A model generated the notes under the pieces. That model was not told the DNA's origin. It searched no databases and saw nothing but the letters and a program-made list of their open reading frames with translations. Positions 52,146 through 61,932 of a DNA stretch of 64,000 bases are shown in pieces (position 1 is the first letter of the stretch; every line of letters begins with the position of its first letter). A program made the position numbers and the translations under genes. The stretch is from Tranquillimonas rosea (GTDB lineage: Bacteria; Pseudomonadota; Alphaproteobacteria; Rhodobacterales; Rhodobacteraceae): positions 1 through 64,000 of the forward strand of contig NZ_FOGU01000012.1 in NCBI RefSeq assembly GCF_900111315.1, written 5' to 3'.

Positions 52146-52907
52146 GTGGCAGAACAACAGGTCTGGATTGGCACCAGCTGGAAGATGAACAAAACGCTCG
52201 ACGAGGCTATGCGCTTTGCCGACGGTCTGCGCGGCGTGTCGACCGACCCGCGCATCCAGCCCTTCGTGATTCCGCCGTTCACGGCCGTGCGCGAGGTGAA
52301 GGCGGCGCTGGCCGGGGCGGACGTGAAGGTCGGCGCGCAGAACATGCACTGGGCCGACGCGGGCGCATGGACGGGCGAGGTCTCGGCCCCGATGCTGACC
52401 GATTGTGGGCTCGACATCGTCGAGCTCGGGCACTCCGAGCGGCGCACCCATTTCGGCGAGACCGACGAGACCGTCGGGCTCAAGACCGAGGCCGCGGTCC
52501 GGCACGGGCTGATCCCGCTGGTCTGCATCGGCGAACACGCCGAGGACAAGGATGCGGGCCGGGCCGACGCCGTGCTGCGCGCGCAGGTCGAGGGGCTGGC
52601 CGCCCGGCTGTCTGAGGCGCAGAAGGCGCAGCCCGTCCTTCTGGCGTATGAGCCGGTCTGGGCGATCGGCGAGGGGGGAACCCCCGCGACGCCCGACTAT
52701 GCCGAGGACCGGCACGGCCGTATCGCCGAGGTCGCGCAGGAGCTTTTCGGCCGCCGCGTTCCATGCCTTTACGGCGGCAGCGTCAACGCCGAGAATTGCG
52801 CCGAGCTGATCGTCCGCGATCACATCGACGGCCTCTTCATCGGGCGCGCGGCCTGGCAGGTCGAGGGCTATCTCGACATCCTCGACCGCTGCGCCGCCGT
52901 CATCTGA
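52146..52907 (+). CDS. eryH: Triosephosphate-isomerase homologue, D-3-tetrulose-4-phosphate isomerase
   Basis: This encodes 253 residues. I take GTG 52146, with AGAGGAG eight bases upstream; GTG 52140 overlapping the deoR stop is possible. It has the TIM active site: WKMNKT (Lys), VELGHSERR (His) and [12 protein letters not shown] (Glu, loop 6), and YGGSVNAEN for phosphate. In Brucella and rhizobia the paralogue TpiA2/EryH converts D-3-tetrulose 4-phosphate in erythritol catabolism rather than triose phosphates. The adjacent eryI and distal eryABC make that the best reading here. Confidence 0.9.
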   Translation: MAEQQVWIGTSWKMNKTLDEAMRFADGLRGVSTDPRIQPFVIPPFTAVREVKAALAGADVKVGAQNMHWADAGAWTGEVSAPMLTDCGLDIVELGHSERRTHFGETDETVGLKTEAAVRHGLIPLVCIGEHAEDKDAGRADAVLRAQVEGLAARLSEAQKAQPVLLAYEPVWAIGEGGTPATPDYAEDRHGRIAEVAQELFGRRVPCLYGGSVNAENCAELIVRDHIDGLFIGRAAWQVEGYLDILDRCAAVI

Positions 52908-52935
52908 CCATTCCATCTCTGAAGGAGGATACACC

Positions 52936-53400
52936 ATGAAACTCGCAATCGCAGGCGACAGCGCCGGCGCCCCGCTGGCCACGGCCCTGATCGAACACTT
53001 CAGCGGCAAGGACGGCCTCGAGGTGACCGAGCTGAGCACGCCGCCCTCCGGCCAGTCCGAATTCTATGCCAACATGTCGGACCGGGTCTGCCAGGGCATC
53101 CTGGACGGCACCTATGACAAGGCGATCCTGTGCTGCGGCACCGGGATCGGCGTCGCGATGTCGGCCAACAAGGTGCCGGGGATCCGCGCCGCGCAGACCC
53201 ACGACACGTATTCCGCCGCCAAGGCGGCCACGTCGAACAACGCGCAGATCATCACGATGGGCGCGCGGGTCATCGGCAGCGAGCTGGCCAAGGACATCGC
53301 GGATGCCTTCCTGGGGAACGAATTCGATCCCAACGGCAAGTCGGCCGGCAACGTGAACGCCATCAACGAGGTCGACGCCAAGTACAACGCGACGGCCTGA
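52936..53400 (+). CDS. eryI: RpiB-family isomerase, D-erythrose-4-phosphate forming
   Basis: This 154-residue LacAB/RpiB-family protein opens [18 protein letters not shown] and keeps the active-site Cys in [23 protein letters not shown], with the flanking His/Asn ([21 protein letters not shown]). In Brucella this paralogue (EryI) makes D-erythrose 4-phosphate from the ketose. It follows eryH by 28 bases with a GGAGG site and is followed by a strong terminator. Confidence 0.92.
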   Translation: MKLAIAGDSAGAPLATALIEHFSGKDGLEVTELSTPPSGQSEFYANMSDRVCQGILDGTYDKAILCCGTGIGVAMSANKVPGIRAAQTHDTYSAAKAATSNNAQIITMGARVIGSELAKDIADAFLGNEFDPNGKSAGNVNAINEVDAKYNATA

Positions 53401-53425
53401 CCGGGCCGGGCGATGCATGATCCTG

Positions 53426-53458
53426 CCGCCGCGGTCCGAACGGGCCGCGGCGGTTTTT
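53426..53458 (+). terminator. Intrinsic terminator after eryI
   Basis: CCGCCGCGG (53426-53434) pairs with CCGCGGCGG (53445-53453), extended by loop-side TCC/GGG-type pairs, then TTTTT (53454-53458). It ends the deoR-eryH-eryI transcript just before the convergent second DeoR gene. Confidence 0.88.
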
Positions 53459-53465
53459 CGTTGTG

Positions 53466-54317
53466 CTACGCGGTCTCGACCGGGGCGACGACGACCTCGA
53501 CGCCGGCACTCTGCATCGCGTCGAGCTGATCGGCCGCGATGCCGTCATCGACGATCACGGTGTCCACCTCGGCCAGCCGGCCCAGGCTGTGCAGGGCGCG
53601 GCGGTCGAACTTGGTATGATCCACCAGCAGCACGCGGCGCTCGGCGGTATCGAACATCGCGCGCTTGGTCTCGACCATGCCGGGGGACTGGTGAAAGATC
53701 ATCCCGTCCATCACGGCGGCCATCGAAAAGAACAGCACGTCCGCGCGGAGCCGCCCGATCTCGCCCGTGGTCATGTGGCCCATGAAGGCGTTGCACCAGT
53801 TGTGGTACTCTCCCCCGAGGCCCAGCAGCGTGACGTTCCTCAGCGGCGAGATTTCGTTCATCAGCGTGAGCGAATTGGTGATGACAGTCAGCGGCGCCTT
53901 GTCCTGAAGCCCCGGCACCATTTGCAGCACGGTGGTGGAATCGTCGCAATAGATCGCCTGTCCCGGTTCCACGAAGGCGAGTGCGGCCTGCGCGATGGCG
54001 GCCTTTTCGGCGGCCTGGCGATTGGCGCGGTAGACGTCGCTGGATTCGATCAGGCTGGTGGGGGCGGCGGACACGATGCCGCGTGACTTGCGCAGAAGGC
54101 CGCGGCTGACCAGCTCGTCCAGGTCGCGGTGCACCGTCATCAGGCTGATGCCAAAGCGTTCGGTGAGATCCTCGATCCGCATAGAGCCCTCGGCCATCAC
54201 CGCCTCGGTGATCTGCTTGCGGCGGGCTAGCTGCCGGGCCTGCCGGCTGTCGCCGGGCACGGGTTCCTCCATCAGCCGTTCGACGGCGGGATCGGGGAAC
54301 TGCCTTGCCTCGGTCAT
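53466..54317 (-). CDS. DeoR-family regulator 2
   Basis: This 283-residue regulator has a 30-residue N-terminal extension before the helix-turn-helix (ARRKQITEAVMAEGSMRIEDL, ERFGISLMTVHRDLDELVSRG), then the DeoR sensing domain (IYCDDSTTVLQMVPGLQ, TNSLTLMNEISP, LGGEYHNWCNAFMGHMT). It is downstream of, and on the same strand as, the sugar binding-protein gene (124 bases), so it probably belongs to the transport operon. It is distinct in sequence from the first DeoR, giving this locus three regulators with EryD. Confidence 0.9.
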   Translation of the reverse strand: MTEARQFPDPAVERLMEEPVPGDSRQARQLARRKQITEAVMAEGSMRIEDLTERFGISLMTVHRDLDELVSRGLLRKSRGIVSAAPTSLIESSDVYRANRQAAEKAAIAQAALAFVEPGQAIYCDDSTTVLQMVPGLQDKAPLTVITNSLTLMNEISPLRNVTLLGLGGEYHNWCNAFMGHMTTGEIGRLRADVLFFSMAAVMDGMIFHQSPGMVETKRAMFDTAERRVLLVDHTKFDRRALHSLGRLAEVDTVIVDDGIAADQLDAMQSAGVEVVVAPVETA

Positions 54318-54406
54318 TGTCGGTGCCGTCTCCGGTTGGGCCGCTTTCGTGCGGGGCCGGTCCTTCGGGGAAGGCCGCGGCGCGCGGCGCTCGCCGAAGG
54401 GCCGAT

Positions 54407-54434
54407 GCGGGGCGCCCGCGACGAGGCGCCCCGC
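54407..54434 (-). promoter_or_regulatory. Hairpin after the sugar binding-protein gene
   Basis: A perfect 10-bp stem (54407-54416 with 54425-54434) with an eight-base loop, just after the binding-protein stop. A second arm pair (CCTTCGG/CCGAAGG) lies at about 54361-54400. No U tract. Confidence 0.6.
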
Positions 54435-54441
54435 GACAATG

Positions 54442-55404
54442 TTACGACTGTCCGTCCATGACGAAAGGCGCGGAATACTGATCGACGTTGTCGGGCGTGA
54501 TCAGGCTGCAGTCAAACAGTTGCTTCTCGGCATCCGCGCCGGTCTCGCCGGTCTGGATGAAGTTGTCGGCCTGGCGCACAGCCTCTTCCGAGAACACCGC
54601 GACGGGCTGGAGCACCGAATAGGCCAGCTCGCCGGCCTTGATCGCGTCCACCGCGTCGGGCGACCCGTCGAAGCCGCCGACGACCACGTCGCCCAGCTTG
54701 CCGGCTTCCTTCAGCGCCGCGATCGCGCCGAGCGCCATCTCGTCGTTGCCGCTGATGATGCCGTCGACATCGGGGTTCGCCTGCAGCATCGACTGGGTCT
54801 TGTTGTAGCCCTGGGTGCGGTCCCAGTTGGCCACGTCCTCGGCCGCCTTGGTCAGGTCGGGATACTGGCTCAGCACCGTCTCGTAGCCGTTCGAGCGGGT
54901 CTGCGCGTTGTTGTCCGACGGCGCGCCGAACAGTTCGAGGTAGGAGCCTTCGCTGCCCATCTCCTCGGCCCAGTACTGCGCGCCGAGCGCGGCGCCCTGG
55001 GCGTTGTTCGACACGAGCTGTGCCTTGGCGAGGCCGGATTCGTTGATCTCGGCGTTGACGAGGATCACCGGGATGTCGGCGTTGATCGCCTTGCGCACCG
55101 CGCCGATCGAGCCTTCGGCGTCGGCGGGGTCGAGGATGATCGCCGCCGCCTGGTTGGTGATGGCGGTGTCGATCAGGTTGCTTTCGGTGTTGGTGTCGCC
55201 CTTGTGCGCCGAGACGTTGGCGCTGTAGCCGAGCTCTTCGGCGGTGGCCTTGGCGACCTCGCCCTCGGTGAACCAGTAGGGGTTCGAGGGATCGTTGACG
55301 ATGATCGTCATCAGACCCTTGTCCTGTGCCAGCGCGCTGCCGGCGAACAGCGAGGTGGCGGCGACAGACGCGGTGAGCGCCATGAGTGTTCTTCTGGTGA
55401 CCAT
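54442..55404 (-). CDS. CUT2 sugar ABC transporter, binding protein
   Basis: This 320-residue RbsB-like periplasmic protein has a signal peptide (MVTRRTLMALTASVAATSLF, ending near ALAQ). Landmarks are MTIIVNDPSNPYWFTEGEVA, GDTNTESNLIDTAITNQAAAII, DADIPVILVNAEIN-type strand, ISGNDEMALGAIAALKEAGK and VGGFDGSPDAVDAIKAGE. The ligand is probably the tetritol (erythritol or a related polyol) processed by the enclosing enzymes. Confidence 0.92.
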   Translation of the reverse strand: MVTRRTLMALTASVAATSLFAGSALAQDKGLMTIIVNDPSNPYWFTEGEVAKATAEELGYSANVSAHKGDTNTESNLIDTAITNQAAAIILDPADAEGSIGAVRKAINADIPVILVNAEINESGLAKAQLVSNNAQGAALGAQYWAEEMGSEGSYLELFGAPSDNNAQTRSNGYETVLSQYPDLTKAAEDVANWDRTQGYNKTQSMLQANPDVDGIISGNDEMALGAIAALKEAGKLGDVVVGGFDGSPDAVDAIKAGELAYSVLQPVAVFSEEAVRQADNFIQTGETGADAEKQLFDCSLITPDNVDQYSAPFVMDGQS

Positions 55405-55441
55405 TGGTGTCCTCCCTTTTGGGTCAGTCAGATGAAGGGAA

Positions 55442-55467
55442 CCGGCGGCGGTGACCTCCGCCGCCGG
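55442..55467 (-). promoter_or_regulatory. Hairpin between sugar permease and binding-protein genes
   Basis: A perfect 10-bp stem (55442-55451 with 55458-55467), six-base loop, in the intergenic gap upstream of the binding-protein gene. It could separate decay rates of the upstream permease/ATPase part and the binding-protein part of the message. Confidence 0.55.
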
Positions 55468-55481
55468 CCTCGCGGAGTGCG

Positions 55482-56585
55482 TCAGGCCTGCTTGGCCTTC
55501 GGCGTGGAAGAGGGCGGCGTGCCCGTCGTCTTGGGCGAGGACCGCTTGCGGCCGCCGTACTGGATCGAGTTCAGCAGCACGGCCAGCACGATGACGGCGC
55601 CGGTGAACACGGTCTGCCAGTAGGACGAGACGCCGATGATGACGAGACCGTCCGACAGGAAGCCGATCACGAACGCGCCCAGCAGCGTGCCGCGCACGTT
55701 GCCGCGGCCGCCGGTCAGGGCGGCGCCGCCGATCACGACCGCGGCGATCGCCGTCAGCTCGTAGGTCTGGCCGGCGGTTGGGCCCGCCGAGGTCAGCTGC
55801 GACGACAGGACGAGGCCGGCGATGGCCGAGCAGACGCCCGACATCACGTAGACCAGCACCGTCACCCGCTTGACCGGCACACCCGACAGCTCGGCCGCGC
55901 GGGCGTTGCCGCCGGTGGAATAGATCCAGCGGCCGAGCGCGGTGCGGTTCAGCATCAGCATCGCCAGGATGGCCACCACCGCCAGGACGATGACGCCGAT
56001 CGGCACGTTGAAGATTCGGTTGAACCCGAGCCAGTCGAAGCCGGTATTGCCCAGCTCCTCGCGCCCGCCGAGGTTGTTGTAGGTCAGGCCGTTGGTCATC
56101 AGCAGCGCCACGCCGCGCGCGACGTAGAGCAGGCCCAGCGTGGCGACGAAGGCCGGCACCTTGAAATAGGCCACGAGCACGCCGTTGATGATCCCGACGA
56201 AGGCGCCCGTCGCGCAGGCCAGGATCGCCACCACCCAGACAGGCGGATAAAGCGTGACGCCGAACATCTGCAGCTCGACCCCCTGCATCAGCGCGCCGGC
56301 CACGACACCCGAAAGCGCCAGGGTCGAACCGACGGACAGGTCGATGCCGCCGGTCAGGATCACCAGCAGCATGCCGATCGCCAGCAGCCCGAAGATGGCC
56401 ACGTGGCTGGACATGATGAGAAGGTTGTTCACCGTGAAGTAGAACGGCGACAGCATCGAGAAGACGATGATGATCGCGATCAGCGCGAAGAAGGCCCGGC
56501 CTTCGAGCAGCAGCCGCCCGAGGTCGAAGCCGTCGCCGAACAGGCCGCCGCGCGATCCGCTGTTATCTTGGGTGGTATCGGCCAT
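55482..56585 (-). CDS. CUT2 sugar ABC transporter, permease
   Basis: This 367-residue RbsC-like membrane protein starts at ATG 56585. It has about ten hydrophobic segments with the family motifs LLVILTGGIDLSVGSTLALSG, KVPAFVATLGLLYVARGVALL, AARAAELSGVPVKRVTV-like coupling region and GGAALTGGRGNVRGTLLGA. A hydrophilic, Thr/Pro/Lys-rich C-terminus follows the last span. It lies 25 bases after the ATPase stop. Confidence 0.93.
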   Translation of the reverse strand: MADTTQDNSGSRGGLFGDGFDLGRLLLEGRAFFALIAIIIVFSMLSPFYFTVNNLLIMSSHVAIFGLLAIGMLLVILTGGIDLSVGSTLALSGVVAGALMQGVELQMFGVTLYPPVWVVAILACATGAFVGIINGVLVAYFKVPAFVATLGLLYVARGVALLMTNGLTYNNLGGREELGNTGFDWLGFNRIFNVPIGVIVLAVVAILAMLMLNRTALGRWIYSTGGNARAAELSGVPVKRVTVLVYVMSGVCSAIAGLVLSSQLTSAGPTAGQTYELTAIAAVVIGGAALTGGRGNVRGTLLGAFVIGFLSDGLVIIGVSSYWQTVFTGAVIVLAVLLNSIQYGGRKRSSPKTTGTPPSSTPKAKQA

Positions 56586-56610
56586 GTGAAGTCTCCGATT
56601 CTCGTTCTGC

Positions 56611-58145
<1,535 letters not shown>

Positions 58146-58149
<4 letters not shown>

Positions 58150-58796
58150 TGCACGCTCATCTCCACCGGCGTGATGAGCCAGTTGTTCGGATTGATCAGC
58201 TTGAAGACGCCGGTGACCGTGACCGACTTGCCCGACAGGTTCGCGGTGTCGATATCGGCCAGCACCTGCTCCTTCATCTCGGTGTTCAGGGCGGCGCCGG
58301 CGTTCTGATACTCGATCTGGTTGCGGAACTGCCCGAACTCGATGTCGCCGGGCGCGTCGCGCAGGTCGGTGCCGTTGATCGCGGGGCCGGTCTGCACGCG
58401 GATCGTCAGCTCTTCGGGCACGTTCGGCACGTCGAAGGTGTAGACGCCGGATTTCGCGTCCTGCGCGGTGCCGGTGAAGGTGACGGGCATGATCGGGCCG
58501 ATACCGCCGGGGGTGCCGTACTCTTCGCCGGCGGCGGCCTTGTCCTCGGCGATGGCGGCGGCGAGCTGTTCGGCGGGCACGGCGCGGTCGCGGATGCCGG
58601 CCTGGATTTCGGGGAAACGCTCCTCTCCGAAGCTTTCGGCGTTGAAACCCTGATCCTGGCTGGCCTGCTCTGACCCGATCTCGACGACCGTGGTGTCGAG
58701 CGCCATCGCTACCACCAGGACGACGGCGGCGGCCGAGGCGATCAGCGTGCCCTTGCCTGGTCCGCCGCGCCGGGATGCGGTTGCCTGCGACGTCAT
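58146..58796 (-). CDS. DUF2291-family protein (transporter-associated)
   Basis: This encodes 216 residues with an N-terminal membrane anchor or signal (about 17-35, TLIASAAAVVLVVAMALDT), so the rest faces the periplasm. Motifs include FGEERFPEIQAGIRDRAVPA, IMPVTFTGTAQDAKSGVYTF and NGTDLRDAPGDIEFGQFRNQIEYQNAGAALN with LINPNNWLITPVEM near the end, matching DUF2291 as I know it. The family recurs next to CUT2 sugar ABC genes, but its job is not known. First gene of the transport operon and translationally coupled to the ATPase. Confidence 0.85.
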
Positions 58797-59255
58797 GAAG
58801 TCACCTCCGGGCTTAAGTCTTGGCCGGCCCGCGCGGTGCGGCGGCCCTCGTGCATGGGGAAGCAGGGGCGAGACGCCGGCCGGGGCCAGTGCGTGTCGGG
58901 GCAGGGCGCGCAGCCGGTGCGTCGCATGTCCGTCTCCTCCCTCTGGCGCGACGGGTGCGGACCCTCCATCCGCGACCGTCGCCGGTGTGTCTGCGATCCG
59001 GTCCGTTAATGTTAGGACCGTGTTATCGACAGTGTTAAGCTTGTTATCAAACGGTGCGTTCTGTCAATACGTTGCCGCGCGAGAGCCGAAGGTATTTTCC
59101 GCAATCTTATCAATATAACCAGAAAACAAATAGTTACGTAATTCTCACAGTTTCGCCGCGCTGCAGAAGAAGTGTGATAAGCTTGACAATGTGCCGCGGG
59201 TAGAAATTAATTGCGAAGAACGCGATTTCTTTCATCAGGGTCGGGAGGAGCCGAC
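58797..59255. promoter_or_regulatory. Divergent ery control region with TTATCA elements
   Basis: 459 bases without a gene between the transport operon (leftward) and eryD (rightward). An A/T-rich core (about 59000-59215) stands out from the GC-rich surroundings. It contains TTATCG (59023), TTATCA (59044, 59107) and the reverse TGATAA (59175), and TAAGCTTG twice (59036-59043 and 59178-59185, 142 bases apart). These are plausible sites for EryD or a DeoR protein. Confidence 0.5.
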
Positions 59256-60221
59256 ATGGCGGATGGCACTGTGCGCGCCGAGGGGGACGACAGCCTCGCC
59301 ATTCGTGCGGCGTGGCTACACTATGCTGGCGGGCTGACGCAGGCGCAGGTCGCCGATCGGCTGAACGTCTCGGCCGCCAAGGCCCACCGGCTGATCGCGG
59401 CGGCCAACCGCAGCGGTGCGGTCAAGGTGACCGTCGTGGGCGAGGTCGCCGAGTGCGCCGAGCTCGGATCCGAACTGTCGGCGCGCTTCGCGCTCGGCAC
59501 CTGCGAGGTCGTGCCCGATCTGGGCGAGCCCGGCCTGCCGCTGCGGGCGCTCGGTGCCGCGGGCGCGAACTTCCTCAAGCGCGAGATCGACGCGGCGCCC
59601 GACGGCGTCATCGGCCTGGGACACGGCCGCACGCTGGGCGCCTCGGTCGAGGCGATGGCGCCGTTCGACGCACGCGGGCTGCGCTTCGTGTCGCTGATGG
59701 GCGGGCTGGCGCGGAACCTCGCGGCGAACCCGCACGACGTGATGCACCGCATGGCGCAGAAGACCCGCGCTGCGGCTTATGTCATCCCGATCCCGTTCTT
59801 CGCCGCCTCGGCCGCCGACCGCGAGGTTCTGCTGTCGCAGCCAGGCGTCAGCGACGTGTTCGACCTGGCCGCCTCGGCCGACCTGATGGCGGTTGGGATC
59901 GGCACCACGAAACCCGACGCGCAGCTTGTCGAGTCGGGCATGATCGGGCGGGCCGAGATCGCCGAAATCCAGGAGCGCGGCGGCGTGGGCGAGGTGCTGG
60001 GCCACTTCTTCGCGCCCGACGGCGCCCCGATCGAGACGGGACTGACCGCACGCACCGTGTCGCTGGAGCGCCGCCGCCTGGCGGGCCGCCGGATCGTCGC
60101 CATCGCCGGCGGACCCGAGAAGGTGCACGCGATTCGCGCCGTGCTTCACGGCGGCTACGTGGGTGGGCTGGTCACCGATGAACGCACGGCCCGGTCGCTG
60201 CTGGAGGAAAGCGGCGGCTGA
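59256..60221 (+). CDS. eryD: SorC/DeoR-type regulator EryD
   Basis: This encodes 321 residues, starting at ATG 59256 with GGGAGGAG upstream. The N-terminal helix-turn-helix (IRAAWLHYAGGLTQAQVADRL, NVSAAKAHRLIAAANRSG) is followed by a SorC sugar-binding domain (VIGLGHGRTLGASVEAMAPF, SLMGGLARNLAANPHDVMHR, VGIGTTKPDAQLVESGMI). In Brucella, EryD represses eryABCD and is released by erythritol. Here it is first rather than last in the operon, followed by a short leader ORF and eryA. Confidence 0.92.
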   Translation: MADGTVRAEGDDSLAIRAAWLHYAGGLTQAQVADRLNVSAAKAHRLIAAANRSGAVKVTVVGEVAECAELGSELSARFALGTCEVVPDLGEPGLPLRALGAAGANFLKREIDAAPDGVIGLGHGRTLGASVEAMAPFDARGLRFVSLMGGLARNLAANPHDVMHRMAQKTRAAAYVIPIPFFAASAADREVLLSQPGVSDVFDLAASADLMAVGIGTTKPDAQLVESGMIGRAEIAEIQERGGVGEVLGHFFAPDGAPIETGLTARTVSLERRRLAGRRIVAIAGGPEKVHAIRAVLHGGYVGGLVTDERTARSLLEESGG

Positions 60222-60245
60222 TCGGCCGAACCGGGGAGGAACGAA

Positions 60246-60290
60246 ATGCAGATCATGCCGGACGACACAGGCGGGGCACTCCGTGGCTGA
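60246..60290 (+). CDS. 14-codon leader ORF overlapping the eryA start
   Basis: ATG 60246 is preceded by the strong site GGGGAGGA, while eryA's own GTG 60283 has only a weak one. The ORF reads MQIMPDDTGGALRG and stops at TGA 60288-60290, eight bases past the first base of the eryA start and in another frame. Ribosomes ending here could restart at the GTG, so it probably sets EryA translation by coupling. No stalling motif is evident. Confidence 0.45.
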   Translation: MQIMPDDTGGALRG

Positions 60291-61932
60291 GCGCACCGAC
60301 ATCCTGATCGGGATCGACGCGGGCACGTCCGTGGTCAAGGCCGTGGCCTTCGACCTGGACGGGCGGCAACTGGCTGAGGCGTCGGTCCTGAACCGCTACG
60401 ACACCGGCGCCGACGGTGCCGCGACACAGAGCCTGTCGCAGACCTGGGCCGATTGCGCGGCGGCGCTGCGCAAGCTGGGCGAGTCGGTCGAGGGGCTGGC
60501 GGTCCGAACGGCCGGCGTCGCGGTGACCGGGCAGGGCGACGGCACCTGGCTGGTGGGCGCGGACGACGTGCCCGCGGGCGACGCCTGGATCTGGCTCGAC
60601 GCGCGGGCTGCGCCGGCGGTGCGCCGGCTGAACGCCGCCCCGTCCGAGCGGGCACGGTTCGAGGCGACGGGGACCGGTCTCAACACCTGCCAGCAGGGCG
60701 TGCAGCTGGCCCACATGGACGCGACCTGTCCCGAGCTTCTGGACCGGGCCGAGGTCGCGCTGCATTGCAAGGACTGGCTCTATCTCAAGCTCACGGGCGT
60801 GCGGGCGACCGACCCATCTGAGTCGAGCTTTACCTTCGGGGATTTCCGCACGCGGGCCTACGACGACACGGTGATCGACGCGCTGGGGCTGGAACATCGC
60901 CGGCACCTTCTGCCGCAGATCGTCGACGGCAGCCAGGTGACGCACCCGCTGAGCGACGCGGCAGCGGCCGAGACCGGCCTGACCGCCGGCACGCCTGTGA
61001 GCCTCGGCTATGTCGACATGGTGATGACGGCGCTCGGGGCGGGGGTGCATACCGGCGATCCCGGTGCCGCGTGCTCGACCGTGGGCTCCACCGGCGTGCA
61101 CATGCGGGCGGTGGGGCAGGACGACGTCCTGCTGAACGACGCCGGCACGGGATATGTGATTGCGCTCCCGGTGCCGGGGCTGGTGACGCAGGTCCAGACC
61201 AACATGGCGGCGACGCTGAACATCGACTGGCTGTTACGGGTGGGCGGCGATCTTCTGGCCGAGTTCGGCGTCGAGACCTCCCATTCGGACCTCGTCCGCC
61301 GCATCGACGGCTGGATGGCGCAGAGCCGTCCCGGCGCGCTGCTCTACCATCCCTACATCTCGGATGCGGGAGAGCGGGGGCCGTTCGTCGAGGCCGACGC
61401 CCGCGCCGACTTTATCGGCCTGTCCAGCGCGCACCGCTATCCCGATCTCGTCCGCGCTGTGGTCGAGGGGCTGGGGATGGCCGCGCGGGACTGCTACGCC
61501 GCGATGGGCGAGATGCCGGGCGAGGTTCGGCTCACCGGCGGAGCGGCCCGGTCGCGGGCGCTGCGCGGGGTGATCTCGGCGGCGACGGGGGCGCGGGTGC
61601 GCGTGTCCTCCCGCGAAGAGGCCGGCGCGGCGGGGGCTGCGATGATGGCGGCGGTCGCCATCGGCGCCTACGACAGCATGGAAGACTGCATCGCCGCCTG
61701 GGTCACGCCCCTACTGGGCGAGGCCGAAGCGCCAGAGCCGCAACTGATCGACACCTATGACAGCCTGTACCCGGCGTTCCGCACCGCCCGCGAGGCGCTC
61801 GTCCCGGTCTGGGGCGAACTGGCCCGCCACCGCGGCTCGGGCGCGACGACGGATCCCGAAACCCATGCCGGAGAGGAGTCCACCGGACGGACGCTCGAGG
61901 CCACAGACGCATCGCGAAGGAGCGCCACATGA
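60283..61932 (+). CDS. eryA: Erythritol (tetritol) kinase, FGGY family
   Basis: This encodes 549 residues from GTG 60283. The FGGY fold starts ILIGIDAGTSVVKAVAFDLDG (phosphate 1) and has VAVTGQGDGTWLVGADDVP, WIWLDARAAPAVRRL, CKDWLYLKLTGVRATDPSE and the ATP-side VRLTGGAARSRALRGVISAATGA. It phosphorylates erythritol to L-erythritol 4-phosphate in the known pathway. The C-terminus overlaps eryB (ATGA). The tail (about 515-549, Gly/Thr/Arg-rich) is longer than needed for the fold. Confidence 0.92.
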   Translation: MAERTDILIGIDAGTSVVKAVAFDLDGRQLAEASVLNRYDTGADGAATQSLSQTWADCAAALRKLGESVEGLAVRTAGVAVTGQGDGTWLVGADDVPAGDAWIWLDARAAPAVRRLNAAPSERARFEATGTGLNTCQQGVQLAHMDATCPELLDRAEVALHCKDWLYLKLTGVRATDPSESSFTFGDFRTRAYDDTVIDALGLEHRRHLLPQIVDGSQVTHPLSDAAAAETGLTAGTPVSLGYVDMVMTALGAGVHTGDPGAACSTVGSTGVHMRAVGQDDVLLNDAGTGYVIALPVPGLVTQVQTNMAATLNIDWLLRVGGDLLAEFGVETSHSDLVRRIDGWMAQSRPGALLYHPYISDAGERGPFVEADARADFIGLSSAHRYPDLVRAVVEGLGMAARDCYAAMGEMPGEVRLTGGAARSRALRGVISAATGARVRVSSREEAGAAGAAMMAAVAIGAYDSMEDCIAAWVTPLLGEAEAPEPQLIDTYDSLYPAFRTAREALVPVWGELARHRGSGATTDPETHAGEESTGRTLEATDASRRSAT

